From Neckera pumila (taxonomy: Eukaryota; Streptophyta; Bryopsida; Hypnales; Neckeraceae): a DNA stretch of 64,000 nucleotides. The notes beneath the pieces are model-generated. The model saw only the letters and a list, made by a program, of their open reading frames with translations. It ran no database searches and was not told the DNA's origin. Made by a program: the position numbers and the translations under genes. The stretch spans positions 22,117,660-22,181,659 of the forward strand of contig OZ018414.1 of the NCBI GenBank assembly GCA_963969595.1, read 5' to 3'. This document shows positions 1 through 11,268 of this stretch, in pieces; within the stretch, counting starts at the first letter, position 1, and every line of letters starts with the position of its first letter.

Positions 1-884
1 ACTTGTCCCAGTGGTAGTCATTCTTTAGTTATTTTATAGTCAGCTATTGCATTTAGTTTATGATTAAATAATTGAAAAAATGACTTGGTGCAAGCCATGT
101 CAACAATGGAGACTCAAGACGCAAATGGAACGTAGATGGAACTGATTTTTGTTGTTGGTCTCATCTAAGGGTCATTTACTAATCATTTGAATTTTTGAAC
201 AATGACTGCAACAAACGACACATTTACTTTGATACTATTTTAATGATTGACAATCATTGTTTAGTTGTTTTTCAGTAACCAATCATTTTTTTAGTGGTTA
301 CATTTGACCCCCTTTTCTACTAATGGTTGAAGACCGCCTTTGATCCTTAACGCAGAAATTGCAAGCTCTATATTGGTATAGCCCTCCTTCTATCAGTCTT
401 CTTCATTGTTGTATTGAGTATTTATCTCCACCTTTTGTGATTCAAATTGTTGAGGGTGAATTGCAATTTGTCAAGGGTTGTGCAACAACTATAGAGGCTA
501 GAATAGATCATCTAGACTTTAGATTTTGTGAAAATAGTAGATTCTTTGTAAAAGTCCTCTCATCAAGATCTTCACATTTGAAGGCTCCATCTCCAATTTT
601 ATGCTCTTGGCTTTTTATAAACTCAAGATTCAACTTGCCAATAATGTCAATGTCCTTTGGGAAGAAATTCTCTTGACCTTTTTGTGGTAGACTAATGAAG
701 ATACAAAGAAAGTTGTAGGATAATCAAGTCCTATTATTGGAATAAGAAGTGTTGAACTCCAAAGTGGAGATTGCAAATTAGTGTTGGACTCTAAGGTGGA
801 GATGGGAAAAAAAATTTAGTATAAATTAAGACAATAGGAATCTATCTAAACTCCAAATTGTCCCCCAAGGGAACAACGATACTT
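1..884. other. AT-rich stretch without a supportable gene
   Basis: There is no recognisable gene here. A 105-codon open frame at 359-676 (+) has no known motif and no supporting context, so I do not call it a gene. The stretch ends in a motif shared with other repeats in the window (885-907) and is probably the inner part of a decayed TIR element cut by the window edge. Confidence 0.4.
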
Positions 885-907
885 ACAATGGGACTTTAAG
901 GATTAAG
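885..907 (-). repeat. Shared TIR-family end motif (right-end orientation)
   Basis: ACAATGGGACTTTAAGGATT closely matches the sequence at 58694-58713, and the upstream context CAAATTGTCCCC is also shared with that site. It is one of several copies of a terminal motif whose consensus in the other orientation is TTTAACCCCTAAAGGACC. Confidence 0.45.
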
Positions 908-1135
908 ATCACCTATGTCACTTAACTCTTCAATATCTTAGTAATCATTTATAAAATAATATATGTTTTGGCAAATTTTCTTTGTACATGTATGTAACTT
1001 TCTTTAATTTCATCCAATGGCCAAAAAAAAAGTTCCTTGATAAGAAAATCTAAACATTACTTCATACAAATGAGAAATTATTTGGCCAAACATCATCCAC
1101 AATCCAGTTTGGTCATCATCCACAATTTGGATATG

Positions 1136-1305
1136 AGGACGCAGGATGTTAAATCCTCCCGTCTTTGTGGGCCCGCCTGACATGGCGCGGGGGGTCTAGG
1201 TCGGACCCGACCTGCACGCGCGGATTGGCTGACAAAGGAACGCATTGATATTCTCGATACAAAGCCGTTCCCCTCAAGGCCCGACGAGAAAATGAAGGCG
1301 ACGAA
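1136..1305 (+). repeat. GC-rich repeat R1, copy 1
   Basis: A GC-rich, CpG-rich block in an AT-rich setting begins GCAGGATGTTAAATCCTCCC. About 170 bp align collinearly with the reverse complement of 40620-40797, including CTTTGTGGGC, CCTGCACGCGC and TGGCTGAC. Both copies are followed, about 240-520 bp further in, by coding-like sequence reading away from the repeat. It may be the promoter or 5' leader of a mobile gene, or one arm of a foldback element related to 55872-56144. Confidence 0.6.
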
Positions 1306-1461
1306 GAATATGCGATGGGAACAACCCATTGGACGTGCATCCTTGTAGACGTGAAACTTGATTAGACTTTCTGCGCCGCTTGCAAAAAATGATTGCCAAG
1401 TCAGGATGACTGTGCAACTCCTTGCCTTGCATCCTTTTTTTGCAGAATCCCCGTATTCCTT

Positions 1462-1535
1462 GTTTTGTATGGCTCGTTTTGTATTGCTTGTTTTGTATTG
1501 CTCGTTTTGTATTGCTTGTTTTGTATTGCTTGTTC
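1462..1535. repeat. 14-bp minisatellite, five units
   Basis: There are five head-to-tail copies of GTTTTGTATTGCTY, the first with one mismatch, followed by a partial unit. It lies immediately upstream of the ATG at 1541. The period is not a multiple of three, so open frames running through it are read in shifting frames and are not evidence of coding. Confidence 0.9.
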
Positions 1536-1540
1536 GAGTC

Positions 1541-1882
1541 ATGTCACGCTCCAACACTTCGAGCTCCAACGATGGAGGGATGTCAGAGGCCGACATGAGC
1601 GAGGTGTCAGAGTTGGAGGAAGGTAGCAGGGAGTCGAAAAAAGGTAGCGGGGACTTCCAGGACCCTAAACCTAGGAAGTCCGCAGACGCGAAGGGCGCGG
1701 CCCCAAAGAAGCAGAAGAAAATACCGCCTGGGCAATCAAAATACGCGAATGTCTTGTTGCTAAACGACTACAATGGCAACAAATTCTACGCGTACGACGA
1801 TCCAGACATGGTCCGCTGGCTTGGTCACGCGGAATTCAAGGACATCTTGCAGTTCAAGCCCACCGGGCTTGTGAAAAACTAA
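1541..1882 (+). pseudogene. Hypothetical charged protein, first segment of a broken gene
   Basis: The frame runs from an ATG at 1541 to TAA at 1880 and gives 113 residues. The first 40 residues are rich in Ser, Glu and Asp, followed by a Lys-rich stretch and a folded-looking part with NVLLLNDYNGNKFYAYDD. I chose 1541 because the longer frame upstream runs through a 14-bp minisatellite. I do not recognise the family. Sequence downstream to 3.9 kb also reads like coding sequence broken by stops and frame changes, so I treat this as the start of a decayed gene or TE ORF. It lies about 240 bp inside repeat R1, in the same direction. Confidence 0.45.
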
Positions 1883-2179
1883 GTCTTATATCTCGTCTTC
1901 AATCCATTCTTTCAATCACTGGCCACTTCTAAGAAATAAGGTTGTCATGCACCTCTTACATTCCCTTGTCCGTAGTAATGCCTTCTATTTAGGGTCCAAC
2001 GCTTAGGATATTGTCCATGTAATCCCTCGCCACCTCCCTTGATATTCTGGTGTAAGTCAATTCCATTCCAATGCGTAATCTCGTGAAAGGGCTCCTCAAA
2101 TTAGGCTTCCTTTGCAGTTTACACCCACATAGTGTCCTACAAGTCAGTCCAATCATAGCAGATTTGTTTGAATTGTATC

Positions 2180-3470
2180 CTGCTCTCTGCATGCACAACG
2201 TCCTGCATTTCTGATACTGCAATTTTGCAATCCATTGAGAAAATACTACACCCTCGGAAGGGCACAGAACCTGAAAGCAAAGTGCGGTCTAGCAAACTAA
2301 CCACTTCTGCGTTTTTGGGAGTGCAGAAGAAAGTTGGAGATGCCAGGAACTTGTGCTTGTACAAGAATACTATGCAACAATCCAAAGGGAAGGCAGCTTG
2401 CCTTTATATTGGAGCAAGAGTATGAGAAGCACAAGGTGGAGGCATACATCACCAGTAAGAATCTGAACGTTGAGAGACTGAAAGGGGGAAGGAAGCCGTT
2501 TTTTTGCATCTATTGCAAAAAACAATGCAAGAACAAGAACCGGCTGTCTTGGCATTGAATGACCGGAGAATGTCGCAAGCATGACGGGAAGGTCTTCCTC
2601 AAAATGTACCCAACATAGAAGAAGGGCGACGCAGAAGAGCTCAAACGCATTCTGCTAAACCAGGGTCATGCCTTGCTTGACGTGCAAACTACAACGAGGC
2701 GACGTCACAAGGAACCGGAAACCTTAGGGGTCAAGAAGAAATTGAAGTTCACAGTACAATAAACTTTGGTGCTGGAACGTTCTGCAAAGGACATACAGAA
2801 GAAGAGAGTAAGAGGCTCTGCTTCGAATCCAAAGGCAACACTTCTGGAAGCCAGAATAGAATTGCAGGACCTTAGAAAGAAGAGCAAGAACAAATCCTTC
2901 ACCGCACTACAAGCAGACCACATGAGAGACGAGGGCATGCTTTAATGCACAACTGGCTAAGAAGACCTTTTCGGATCTAAACAAAGATACTCCATTGTCT
3001 GTGGAGATGACGATAGTGGTTGAAGACAACAGAACAGGAAAACGCAAGGTCATGACTTTGGCAAAAGTAAAGGCCACAAGTATGCAAAAGACCACCAAAA
3101 CATTAAACATGTACCAACCCAGGGCACGTACAGCAAAGTCAAGTCGGTCCTCACCAAAAGCAAGGTGGAAGCAAAAGCAAAGGCAGAGGTGGAACAATTC
3201 ATGATAGAAGGCAATTTTGGGCTTAGAACTAAACCCGCGGAAGTGCAGTGGAGTGGCGTTGCACTTCTAGTTCGTGACAGCAAAGTACTACTGCGTTTGG
3301 AGCTATTGCAAGATCCAGAGGCGGCGATCAATGAACTCCAATGTATGCACAAAGAAGGTCTACTCATGAAGAAAATGTACAAGGTCCTCGGGATGTGGGG
3401 ATACTCAGACGACAAAGATGATCAGGTGCACTTCCTTCTATTTTTGCATGTTCTGAAATTCTATACTCTG
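2180..3470 (+). pseudogene. Decayed coding region with a C2HC-type finger
   Basis: Open stretches in changing frames read as one Lys/Arg-rich protein. At 2334-2558 the frame contains KPFFCIYCKKQCKNKNRLSWH, and after an in-frame TGA it continues MTGEC. The spacing C-x2-C-x12-H-x5-C resembles a zinc knuckle or C2HC finger. A second good frame at 3165-3426 ends in WGYSDDKDDQ next to a possible GT donor (GTGCAC). Further stops interrupt the frame between 2600 and 3100. No family was recognised, and it could be a host pseudogene or ORF1 of a TE. The finger call is a visual motif match only. Confidence 0.4.
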
Positions 3471-3632
3471 TAATCCGATTCTGTTACTATCTACCGCTGT
3501 GTCCTGTACTCTCTCCGACTACCGGACATTTGTCTTTGCTAAGATCCGTTATCATTTTGTTTTCATGTCAAAATAATTTGGGTTTTCATTTTCTAAGCGG
3601 GTTAGGGGTACTGCTTTGCTCTACTACATGGA

Positions 3633-4031
3633 ATGGGCACAGTAGAGATCACTGAAGAAGTCCGGCAAAAAGTTAGAAAGTCCATGAAGTTGTTTGACCC
3701 GAAGGCATTGAAAATCGGAGGCTTTAAGAAGTTTGTGAATAATGGTTTGCGACAGGTCAAAATGTACCTCCCGTATTGTAATGACCTAAATAAATATGGC
3801 GTTGAGAAGGAAGAGCCGAAGAGGCGACAAAGGTTCTGCAGAATTTTCAATCTAAACACAAGGAGGACAAACTTTTCCTCTTTGACAACGCACAGGGGCT
3901 TGCCAATGAAGAGCGACGTCTCGGGTGGATCACTCTTTGTATATTTTGTGCACCACGTGCGGCAAGGGGGTATTTTTGAGGGGGCTATTTACCTCCAAAG
4001 CACCATTAAAAGGGTCCCTATAGTTATCTAA
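3633..4031 (+). pseudogene. Possible last segment of the same broken gene
   Basis: The first about 75 codons (GTVEITEEVRQKVRKSMKLF and onward) have protein-like composition. The frame then runs into lower-quality sequence. A TTTTCTAAG acceptor-like site lies just upstream (about 3597), so this could be an exon following the frame that ends near 3427. No family was recognised. Confidence 0.3.
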
Positions 4032-5339
4032 TTTCAAAAAATGTCCCATTTTATTGCACCTATCATTACTTATATTTCTACGGTCAATGCAATTTTTAGT
4101 AGGCTATATTTATATTAAGTAAAAAAAGTTAATTGAAATGTAAGATGAAAACCAAAGTGTTAGAAAGAAATCCCAATAAAATTGATTGAAATTAGACCAA
4201 AATTCATGCTTTCTCAAGCAATGTGATCAAACTTCACTATAGTCGTATGTATAGGAAGAACATGCAAACTAGCTTGTAGTTAAAATATAAAACCTCATAG
4301 TATATTGATCAAAAAGTTTGTGTCCCAAAACAAACCTACAATGCCATAATGCCATTTGAACTTCAACAATTCATAACTAACTCTATATAGCTCCAAAACA
4401 TGTCTAAAGCCTTAGGTTAGATGTCAATCCCATTTGTCTGAGAAGGAAATTTATTGAAAATTTGTGGAGGAACTTTGACCTCCCTAAATTTAGCTTGGAG
4501 TCTTACAAAAAATTCCATCCCAACTGTATGAATGTCCTACTTCCACAAACATTATGTAACCAAGGCAGAGAACAGAACTCAATTTTCAAACAACCAAAAA
4601 ACAAACATATGAAAGTAAAATGGAAGGGAGAAGACTTCCAAGACTGGATCATTCACATGTGTTCAAAACACAAAGCTATGTGTGGATTTAATCAAACATG
4701 ATTCCGCTTCTATTCCAGTTTACCTATAGAAACTTAAAGCAAAATATGATTTGCTGCCAATAACAACTACAGACATGAAACTGAAACTTGAATTCAAATA
4801 GCAGGAAGTTGTCATTTACATGTGTTAAACAACACAAGGTAATCTAGGATTCAGGTTCAAAATGAATATGAACAAATATATGTGCTGACCTACAAAAATT
4901 TTAGTCAAAATCTAAAACACTAGTTACTGCATGGTACTATAAAACTGTAACAAACCCGCACATGAAACTATCATTGAAATTGAATGAAATTGGAATGAAA
5001 GAAGTGTTAAAACACAAAAATTGGAGCCTACGGGAATGAAAGTACTGAAGAATGTTATCAAAGTTTAAATGAGTTTAAAAACACAAATGGCCATCAAAAT
5101 TTGGAACAATGCAATAGCACTATACTGTTGCTAGAGTCCATGCACAATTATGCATGAAAAAAACAAACAAACCATCATCTAAGAGCTGGGGGGTACTAAA
5201 CCCCATCCGACTAATCCATATAAGTAAACTTTTGTGCACCTAAAAACTTTGATTCAAATGATTTTAACAAAGTCGAACACATCTACAAAAAATTGGAAGA
5301 AAGTCTTACCCTAAATCAAGAATAATTCCCAAATATGTG
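4032..5339. other. AT-rich stretch, no gene seen
   Basis: There is no coding-like frame. A short block at 4405-4500 (TTAGATGTCAATCCCATTT and following) resembles 51325-51410, so at least part of it is a dispersed repeat. Confidence 0.5.
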
Positions 5340-5868
5340 TGGGCGCTTTATTCCCACCCTTGGAATAAAGTGTACACAACCAGGCTCTAGTTTTTGTCAT
5401 GGGTAAATTCTATCGGGTGTTAACACGTATAATCCAATTACGCCTTCCAAGCAATGGATCTTTGATGTTGTTCCTATTGTTAGCTTTGTCCACTTCTAAT
5501 TGCTATAAAATCCAAAAGATGTTAATATTGTTCAGCTGGTTTTTACTATAGCTGATTAACAATCAAACTATGATTTGGTATTAGTCTACAAGCAAATAAA
5601 CGAAATGGTGTAATGTGTAGGGTTTATTTTATCCTTTCCAAAATGGTGAAGAAAGATGAAATTGACCTAAATCCCTAACGGATAATGGCGGATAAAGTTA
5701 GGACTAATTAATCTCTTTTTCCCTTGATAAGTTCTTACTATTACTAATGAAAGATAAATTCGAACTTACGTCTAGAACTAAATAGTTTTACCTTAGAGAT
5801 GTTATTTCTATTCTTGTTGGGATAAAATAGAATTACTTTTGACTTTCTTGATGAAAATTAATTGATAG

Positions 5869-6060
5869 ATGAACTTTGACTGTGTCGGTTCATCAAAATT
5901 CTTACGTAATTCATTTTTACCCTTTACTTCGAATATTAACGAGTTTTACTATCAAGATTTGTTTTTTTATCTTAAGGTAAAATAAAAGTATTTTTGACTT
6001 CTTTGGTAAAAGTTGTCTTACGGATGAATTTTGACCATTATCCGGCTCATCAAAATTCTT
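5869..6060 (-). repeat. Two spaced hairpin motifs in the P1 intron
   Basis: Imperfect inverted repeats of the form ATGAATTTTGAC..GGCTCATCAAAATTC lie at 5869-5909 and 6021-6060, about 150 bp apart. They match three copies in P2 (30830-31149). Confidence 0.55.
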
Positions 6061-6587
6061 CCATAATTTCATTTTTGCTTTGGAAATTCAAAAACTACTT
6101 CTACTTTAATCTTTTTGTTTTTATTTTTATCTTAGATTCTAAGATTCTATTAGGTAATTTTCTATTTTTTCCTTTCTATTTTTACAACTATTTTTATTCA
6201 AGATAAATGTTGGTAATTTCTAGTATGGTAAAATATTTTAAGATTACGTTAAATTCTTACTAACTTAGGTTACTTTTTTATTATAAATTTTAAACTTCTT
6301 GGTGAATTATTTTTGGATGATTCTTTCTAAATTGTTCTTACTTTCTACTTTAACTTAAATTTCTTGTATCTTTTGGAATTTTTATCCTATCCCTAATTGC
6401 AAATGTTTCCTAAAAAGCTATACAAATTTTCTATCTAATTCTAAGTTCCAATTCTTATTTCTTGTGATTCCTCATTTTCTAAATTACATTCCAACTCCCT
6501 AATTCTACAATGTTAATCCTATTTAACAATCCTAGTTTAATTCGCTAATTTGCACAATTAATGATAAAAATAAAAGAAAGAACTTAC

Positions 6588-6666
6588 TCCAAAAATTGCG
6601 GACTCGATGATGCCATCCTCGTTTTATTGTCATTGTGATTTCGTTGTAGTCAAACATAGCGTCCAT
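6588..6666 (-). other. Short P1 exon starting ATGGAC with GT donor
   Basis: On the minus strand an ATG at 6666 is followed by 26 codons and then A|GTAAGTT. P2 and P4 have the equivalent ATGGAC start and a strong donor at the same place relative to the AT-rich intron. The three peptides differ (MDAMFDYNE, MDFTIQMEYE, MDGDTYEHVD) but share an acidic start. Exon length here is not a multiple of three, unlike the other two copies, which suggests an indel or that the peptide is not under selection. Confidence 0.4.
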
Positions 6667-7139
6667 GTTGTCTTTACTTTTCTTCAAGATGAAACACAAT
6701 TTCTTTCATACCTTATTTTTTTTCTTTTATGATGTTGTCTTTTTCTTTTGGGAATATTTTCTTCAAACAAATCCTATCAAGTCTAATCTAATGGAGACTT
6801 GCAAAATGGTTTTAAAAGTCAAGCAAAACTCCAAACAAGCTTGTTTAACTTGTTCCTACTAATAACTATATTCTAAAGTCCTAAAGTCACTTGGTCCATC
6901 TATTAGGCTCTTCCGCTTGTTTCTAATCCAATGAAATTTGCGTACAACAAAGTCAATTATGCCTTTCTAGTGGCCCATTTGGAGTTGGAATTTCCTAGCA
7001 ATCAAGCTTCTATAACTACCAATTTTTCAAATGTTGCTCTAATGCTTTTGCACACAATTTGGAATTGAGGTGATCGATTTGTAAGTCCAGAACAATTTTG
7101 GTTACACAACCAAGCAAGATTTCTAAGCAGAGACAGAGC

Positions 7140-7720
7140 TCCAAAGTTTCCTCCCTGTGAAGAACCAAGTTGCTTGGCCCCATTGACTTTGGGCCGGATG
7201 TCTCTGGACTGGTAATGGATTGGTCCTCTCTGGATCCTTCAGACCTCTCTGGACTTTGAATTTTATGAAAGAAACTAGCTCTGAGTTGTTGATATTCTCC
7301 TTGTACTCTGAATTTCTTGAGAGAACTACTTTGATCTGGATCCTCTCTAGATTTTTAAATCTGTAAGAAGAAAGCTAACTCTAATTTTTAGAGAACCTCC
7401 TTGTACTTTGAATTTTCTAAGAGAAACTACTCTAGTTGGATTCTCTCTAGATTTCCTGAAAGAATTCATGATGTTCAAGCAGTTAGAAAAAAACTAAAAT
7501 TTTGGGGCTTTGGGAGCATCATCTCAGTTTTGGTTTTGGTTTGATGTATGTGATGTGCTTAGTCAATCAAGCAACCGGCTTGATCAATCTAGTAACCTGC
7601 CTTCTGGCTCTCCCAACCTGCTTGCTGGCTTCAATCGGTTGCTAGCTCTAGCCTCCTCTTGGCTCCGACCTCCTCTAGTCCAGCCAGCTGCTGGCTGGCT
7701 GGCTACTGGTTCTGGTTCTT
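7140..7720. repeat. Variable CTCTGG/CTGG-rich stretch of P1
   Basis: Degenerate repetition of CTCTCTGGA and later GCTGGCTGGCTGGCTACTGG motifs occupies the place held by other CTGG-rich repeats in P2 (about 32820-33450) and P3 (35839-36080), and by a CCAGC-rich repeat in P4 (13126-13215). Position is conserved but sequence is not. Confidence 0.5.
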
Positions 7721-7814
7721 TTGGAGAACTCTGGAATTCAGTCCAAATTTTAGGCAATTGCTTAGCTGATTTTGGCATTTAAAGCCAAACTTTTGGGATT
7801 TAACCCCAAACTTT

Positions 7815-7835
7815 GGGTCTCCCTTTGGGAACCCC
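7815..7835 (-). other. GGGTTCCC-type leader hairpin, P1
   Basis: The plus strand reads GGGTCTCCCTTTGGGAACCC, a stem of eight or nine pairs with one mismatch. Counterparts in P2 and P4 have a different stem sequence but keep the pairing. Confidence 0.5.
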
Positions 7836-7870
7836 TTAAACAAAATAAAAAGACGAAAATTCTAACCAAA

Positions 7871-7962
7871 GGCGAAGCTTCGCTATCCGGGGGATTAATC
7901 CCAATTTTTAAACAAGAACTAAGACAGAGCTTAAAAAATTCAATCCAAGAGCAAAGCTTTGC
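7871..7962 (-). repeat. Two AAGCTT-centred palindromes in the P1 leader
   Basis: GGCGAAGCTTCGCT lies at 7871-7884 and GCAAAGCTTTGC at 7951-7962. The second is a perfect palindrome that differs from the first by paired changes (CG to CA with CG to TG). The same element occurs in P2, P3 and P4. Confidence 0.65.
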
Positions 7963-8550
7963 CGTTTGAGTGGTTTAGGCCCGAATTTTGGCAAATATCC
8001 ACTAGTGAGTTAGTAATAAGTAAGAGGTTTGGATTTCACCCAAATCACTCAAAATAACATGAATGACTCTTTAAACCACAACTTCCAACGTCTAGGCTTT
8101 AGGGAAAATTTACAACAACCAAAGGTGTGAAATTTCTCACTAAAAAAATATTCAATTGGAAGTTTGTTAGTACTCACAAAGACTCAAAATACAACGATGC
8201 TTAGTTCAAAACAAAATCCAAAGAGTTCTAACTAACGGCAAAGCCAGGATTTGGCTAGAATGTCCTTGGGGTTAGTACTAAAAGAAGAGCGCAATAAAAA
8301 TGCCGACCAACGCAAAGTTAGTTCAAACTTGCTTGGAAATACCAAAGAAACAAGCCAAGGACAAAGGGACCCCCACGTCCTTTGTAGTGAGCTCAAAGAC
8401 ACCAAGGTATACTTGAAAACACAAAGAATTCTTGAATTGAAATGAAAACAAAGATTTTTTGGCAAAATACCAAAATTCTCGACAACGTATCCGCGTATGG
8501 TGCAACTTAACAAATGCAAAAGGGGTGCAAAGAGAGGGGAGGGGGAGGCC

Positions 8551-8557
8551 TTATATA
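8551..8557 (-). promoter_or_regulatory. TATA box of P1
   Basis: The minus strand reads GAGTATATAAGGCCTCCCCC. P2 and P3 have AGTATAAAAGGGCTCCC and AGTATAAAAGGCCCCCC at the same place in an otherwise diverged alignment, which supports a real core promoter. Confidence 0.65.
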
Positions 8558-9113
8558 CTCGCTCAAGGCCTCACCTTCCCCCTAATTTCCTAATTCTATT
8601 CCTAGGTAATTTCAAATTTACTAAATTAAAATTCTATACTATTATTGTGAGCACTCTAACTTTTGGAAATGCTCCAAACTCTAAACCATTTGTGCCATTG
8701 TCTTCAGAAGATCCAAATTAGCCCAAGGGTCTCCCTACCCCCTGTTTCTAAGCTGTTTTGTATGTTAAAACCAACGTTTAGCGTATCACTAAAAAAGGTA
8801 AAAATCCAGTTGTTGGAGATAATTTTGTTTTCAAGTTTTGACTAGCCAGGGTTGTTGATGAGATCCAAGATAGTAAGAAAAGAGTCCAAGTTGATTCCAA
8901 TTGGAAATCGGGAGCTCCTGGTGTGCCGGTCAACGTAATGAATATTTTAAAATCCGTTTAAAATCCATTAGCGCCGACGGTTCTGGTACTTATCGAAGTC
9001 GGAATGTAATGGAATTTTGTTGGGCACTAAAAATTCTATCCTAATTTTTAGTGGGATTTTACCGCCACTTTGGGATTTTCTAGGAATTTTCCAATGCGTA
9101 AAAACACGGTTGA

Positions 9114-9121
9114 CTTCCCAG
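9114..9121. repeat. Left target site duplication CTTCCCAG
   Basis: The 8 bases are repeated exactly at 11874-11881. Joining the flanks recreates the uninterrupted sequence seen in P2 (GATTTCCCAGGGAGTCAT, about 34880) and P3 (GACTTCTCATAGAGTCAT, about 38532). Confidence 0.85.
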
Positions 9122-10870
9122 CAGCCATTTTTCAGGTGTTTTTGAAGTGTGAAGTAGGTGGCTCTAATAATATTTTTTTAGAGGTATTATTGGCTATAAT
9201 TACTACTAAAACAAATTTAGTTTTTTAGAAACATTATTGTTTTATTTATGTGATTTGGCTATAAGTCTTTTTAAATGGATGAGTAAAGGTGGCTATATCA
9301 AAACTAAAAATATAGTGAAGGTAGCTTACTTCATGATTTTAAAAAATGAACATTTGGCGACAACCTCACATTTCAAAAGACTTACATATGGTCACTGCCT
9401 AACATTAAAAATAGTCCACAGTAATAATTGCCTTATATAAAAGAGAATGCATTTCAGTTAAATAAAATACCACCTAAAAGTGAACTTGGAAGACTTTTCA
9501 AATGATAAGCATTTGAAGCAAAAGTCTACCAAGTGAAATTCTTTTTTTTGCTTTGCTATGTATTTTCTATAATGCAATACAGCATCCACCATGAAAACTC
9601 AAAATACAGATATGGTGATAGGATGTAAGCTTAGTGACGGTAAAACACTAGAAAGCAAGCTCTGCTTCTGTCAACAACAAAGAAATAAGCTTCCACTGGT
9701 ATGATGTGTAACTTGGAAAGTGATGGAACATGAAATGTGGAGAGAGCCGGCCCTCATTTGAAGATTCTTGGTGCACACCACCGCTTGATTGAAAATCTCC
9801 ACAAGTTCGAACATCTTAAAATTTGCAAATATGTTGATGAGGAGAATGCATCAAGACATCAGAACATCAAAATCATCAAAACATCAGCCCTCCAGTGTTA
9901 AGTTCCAATGTTGGTTTGTGATCTATATTACAGCACTCACCATGAAAACTTTGAACCATCAGAATACAATCTTTGCTGCAACAGAGCATCTTCACCACAA
10001 AGCAGTAATTGCTCACAGAAAATGATTCCTGGTTACTGTTGCTAGGAAATGGAAATAGTCTTGCTTGAAATTCTCCACCTGCCGGCTTCCCCTTCACAAC
10101 CATCTAGTGCTGGCCTGCCGGTGAATTGCTTCAAGCTTTGGTCTGCAACAAGAATCCAATATTCCAACCAATGCTGACCTCTATTCAGCAAAATACCACA
10201 ACAGAAGAGCGCCTGCACTTTGCCATGTTCCCCATGTTACAAAATTTTATCCCTCAATTCCAATTGCTAACAAACAATACAAACGCTAGAAAAACTTGAC
10301 CCATTTCAAATCAAAAACCATAATCCTCGCCAAAATCAACGTAACGGTCCCAAATGTGATGTTCATGATTAACTTGAGTTGCAAAATACAGTGTTAACTG
10401 TGCTAAAAATTCAAATAGAATACTGTAGAACACATATGTATTCATAATGCACACCACCACTCCCTCATAGCCTATGCATCAGGCTTCTGCAAGCCATCAC
10501 TAAATAATGATCCTGCACCTTGTTAAATGCAATAGCAGCTGTTACTTGGCGTGCATGAAGGCAACGACGAGCTTACCACGTAAGTCACCGCCACTATGCT
10601 CAACCCTGGTTTCCACATTCCACACTTACTTATAACCACATGCCAACTGAAGCACGCGCAGCAATCCTGCAACAACACCAGCAGCAGTATATCTCACTCT
10701 CCAGCTCTACTTCAGTTCTGTCTGTAGGCTCGGCATCCTGTTGCATGCACTCAAACCATCAATATCGAATAAATGACCAACCGATTGGCAATAATGTTTT
10801 GAAGAAGACAAGAAACTCAATTACAAATCAAACACTTCCAAGTCTAAATTTGAGCATCACCAAGACTTAC

Positions 10871-10908
10871 GATTTGTTTTGGGGAGGAATTCCAAGGCTC
10901 AGGCCTTC
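10871..10908 (-). pseudogene. Possible third captured aldolase exon, decayed
   Basis: The minus strand reads EGLSLGIPPQNK before a GTAAGT donor. Class I aldolases have EGLLLKPNM-like sequence just after the LLNEY segment encoded by the preceding exon. The acceptor side is not clean, so this call is weak. Confidence 0.3.
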
Positions 10909-11020
10909 ATTGTAGAAAATTGTGAATAAATGATAGTCAGAACAAACACGACATTGGCGTCAAGGAAAGGCATTATCTGATCAAAGAAGATGGCTCAAAG
11001 TGTGTTTGAGGAAAGCTTAC

Positions 11021-11089
11021 CTGTACTCATTCAGTAACCGGAAGACGTGAGAGTTCACTTTCTCAGAAATGTAGGCTGTTTGCTCGATA
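11021..11089 (-). pseudogene. Captured aldolase exon (class I FBA fragment)
   Basis: On the minus strand, after a GAGCAG acceptor, the 69-nt exon encodes IEQTAYISEKVNSHVFRLLNEY and ends at a GTAAGC donor. This matches the class I fructose-bisphosphate aldolase segment that follows the GLVPIVEPE strand. The reading frame is intact. The parent gene would make the glycolytic/Calvin-cycle enzyme that cleaves fructose 1,6-bisphosphate, but this fragment alone cannot do so. Confidence 0.7.
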
Positions 11090-11205
11090 CTGCTCAACAC
11101 CAAGGGTAGAAGCAGACATTAGAATTGCAGATGTTGTAGGGCTCGTAAAATATGACTGTGAAATTTGAGTCCCGAAATAGCTTCCAACTTAGGGGAAAAT
11201 CGTAC

Positions 11206-11268
11206 ATGTAGCCACCTTCGCCGAGAGTGACTTCAGGCTCCACGATAGGGACGAGCCCTGAACCCTTG
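11206..11268 (-). pseudogene. Captured aldolase exon with GLVPIVEPE signature
   Basis: The minus strand encodes KGSGLVPIVEPEVTLGEGGY, containing the GLVPIVEPE block typical of class I fructose-bisphosphate aldolase. It is bounded upstream by TTTTGTAG and downstream by GTACGA. The intron between this exon and the next (11090-11205, 116 bp) is retained with GT and AG ends, so capture was from genomic DNA, not from an mRNA. No upstream aldolase exon is recognisable before the element ends at 11873. Confidence 0.75.

Noticed and set aside
1093..1596. 167-codon minus-strand ORF across R1 and the minisatellite
   Set aside because: The frame owes its length to the GC-rich repeat and the 14-bp tandem array; composition is not protein-like.
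10160..10720. Further captured aldolase exons (C-terminal part)
   Set aside because: Several GTAAG sites and short frames occur on the minus strand, but none reads convincingly as aldolase.
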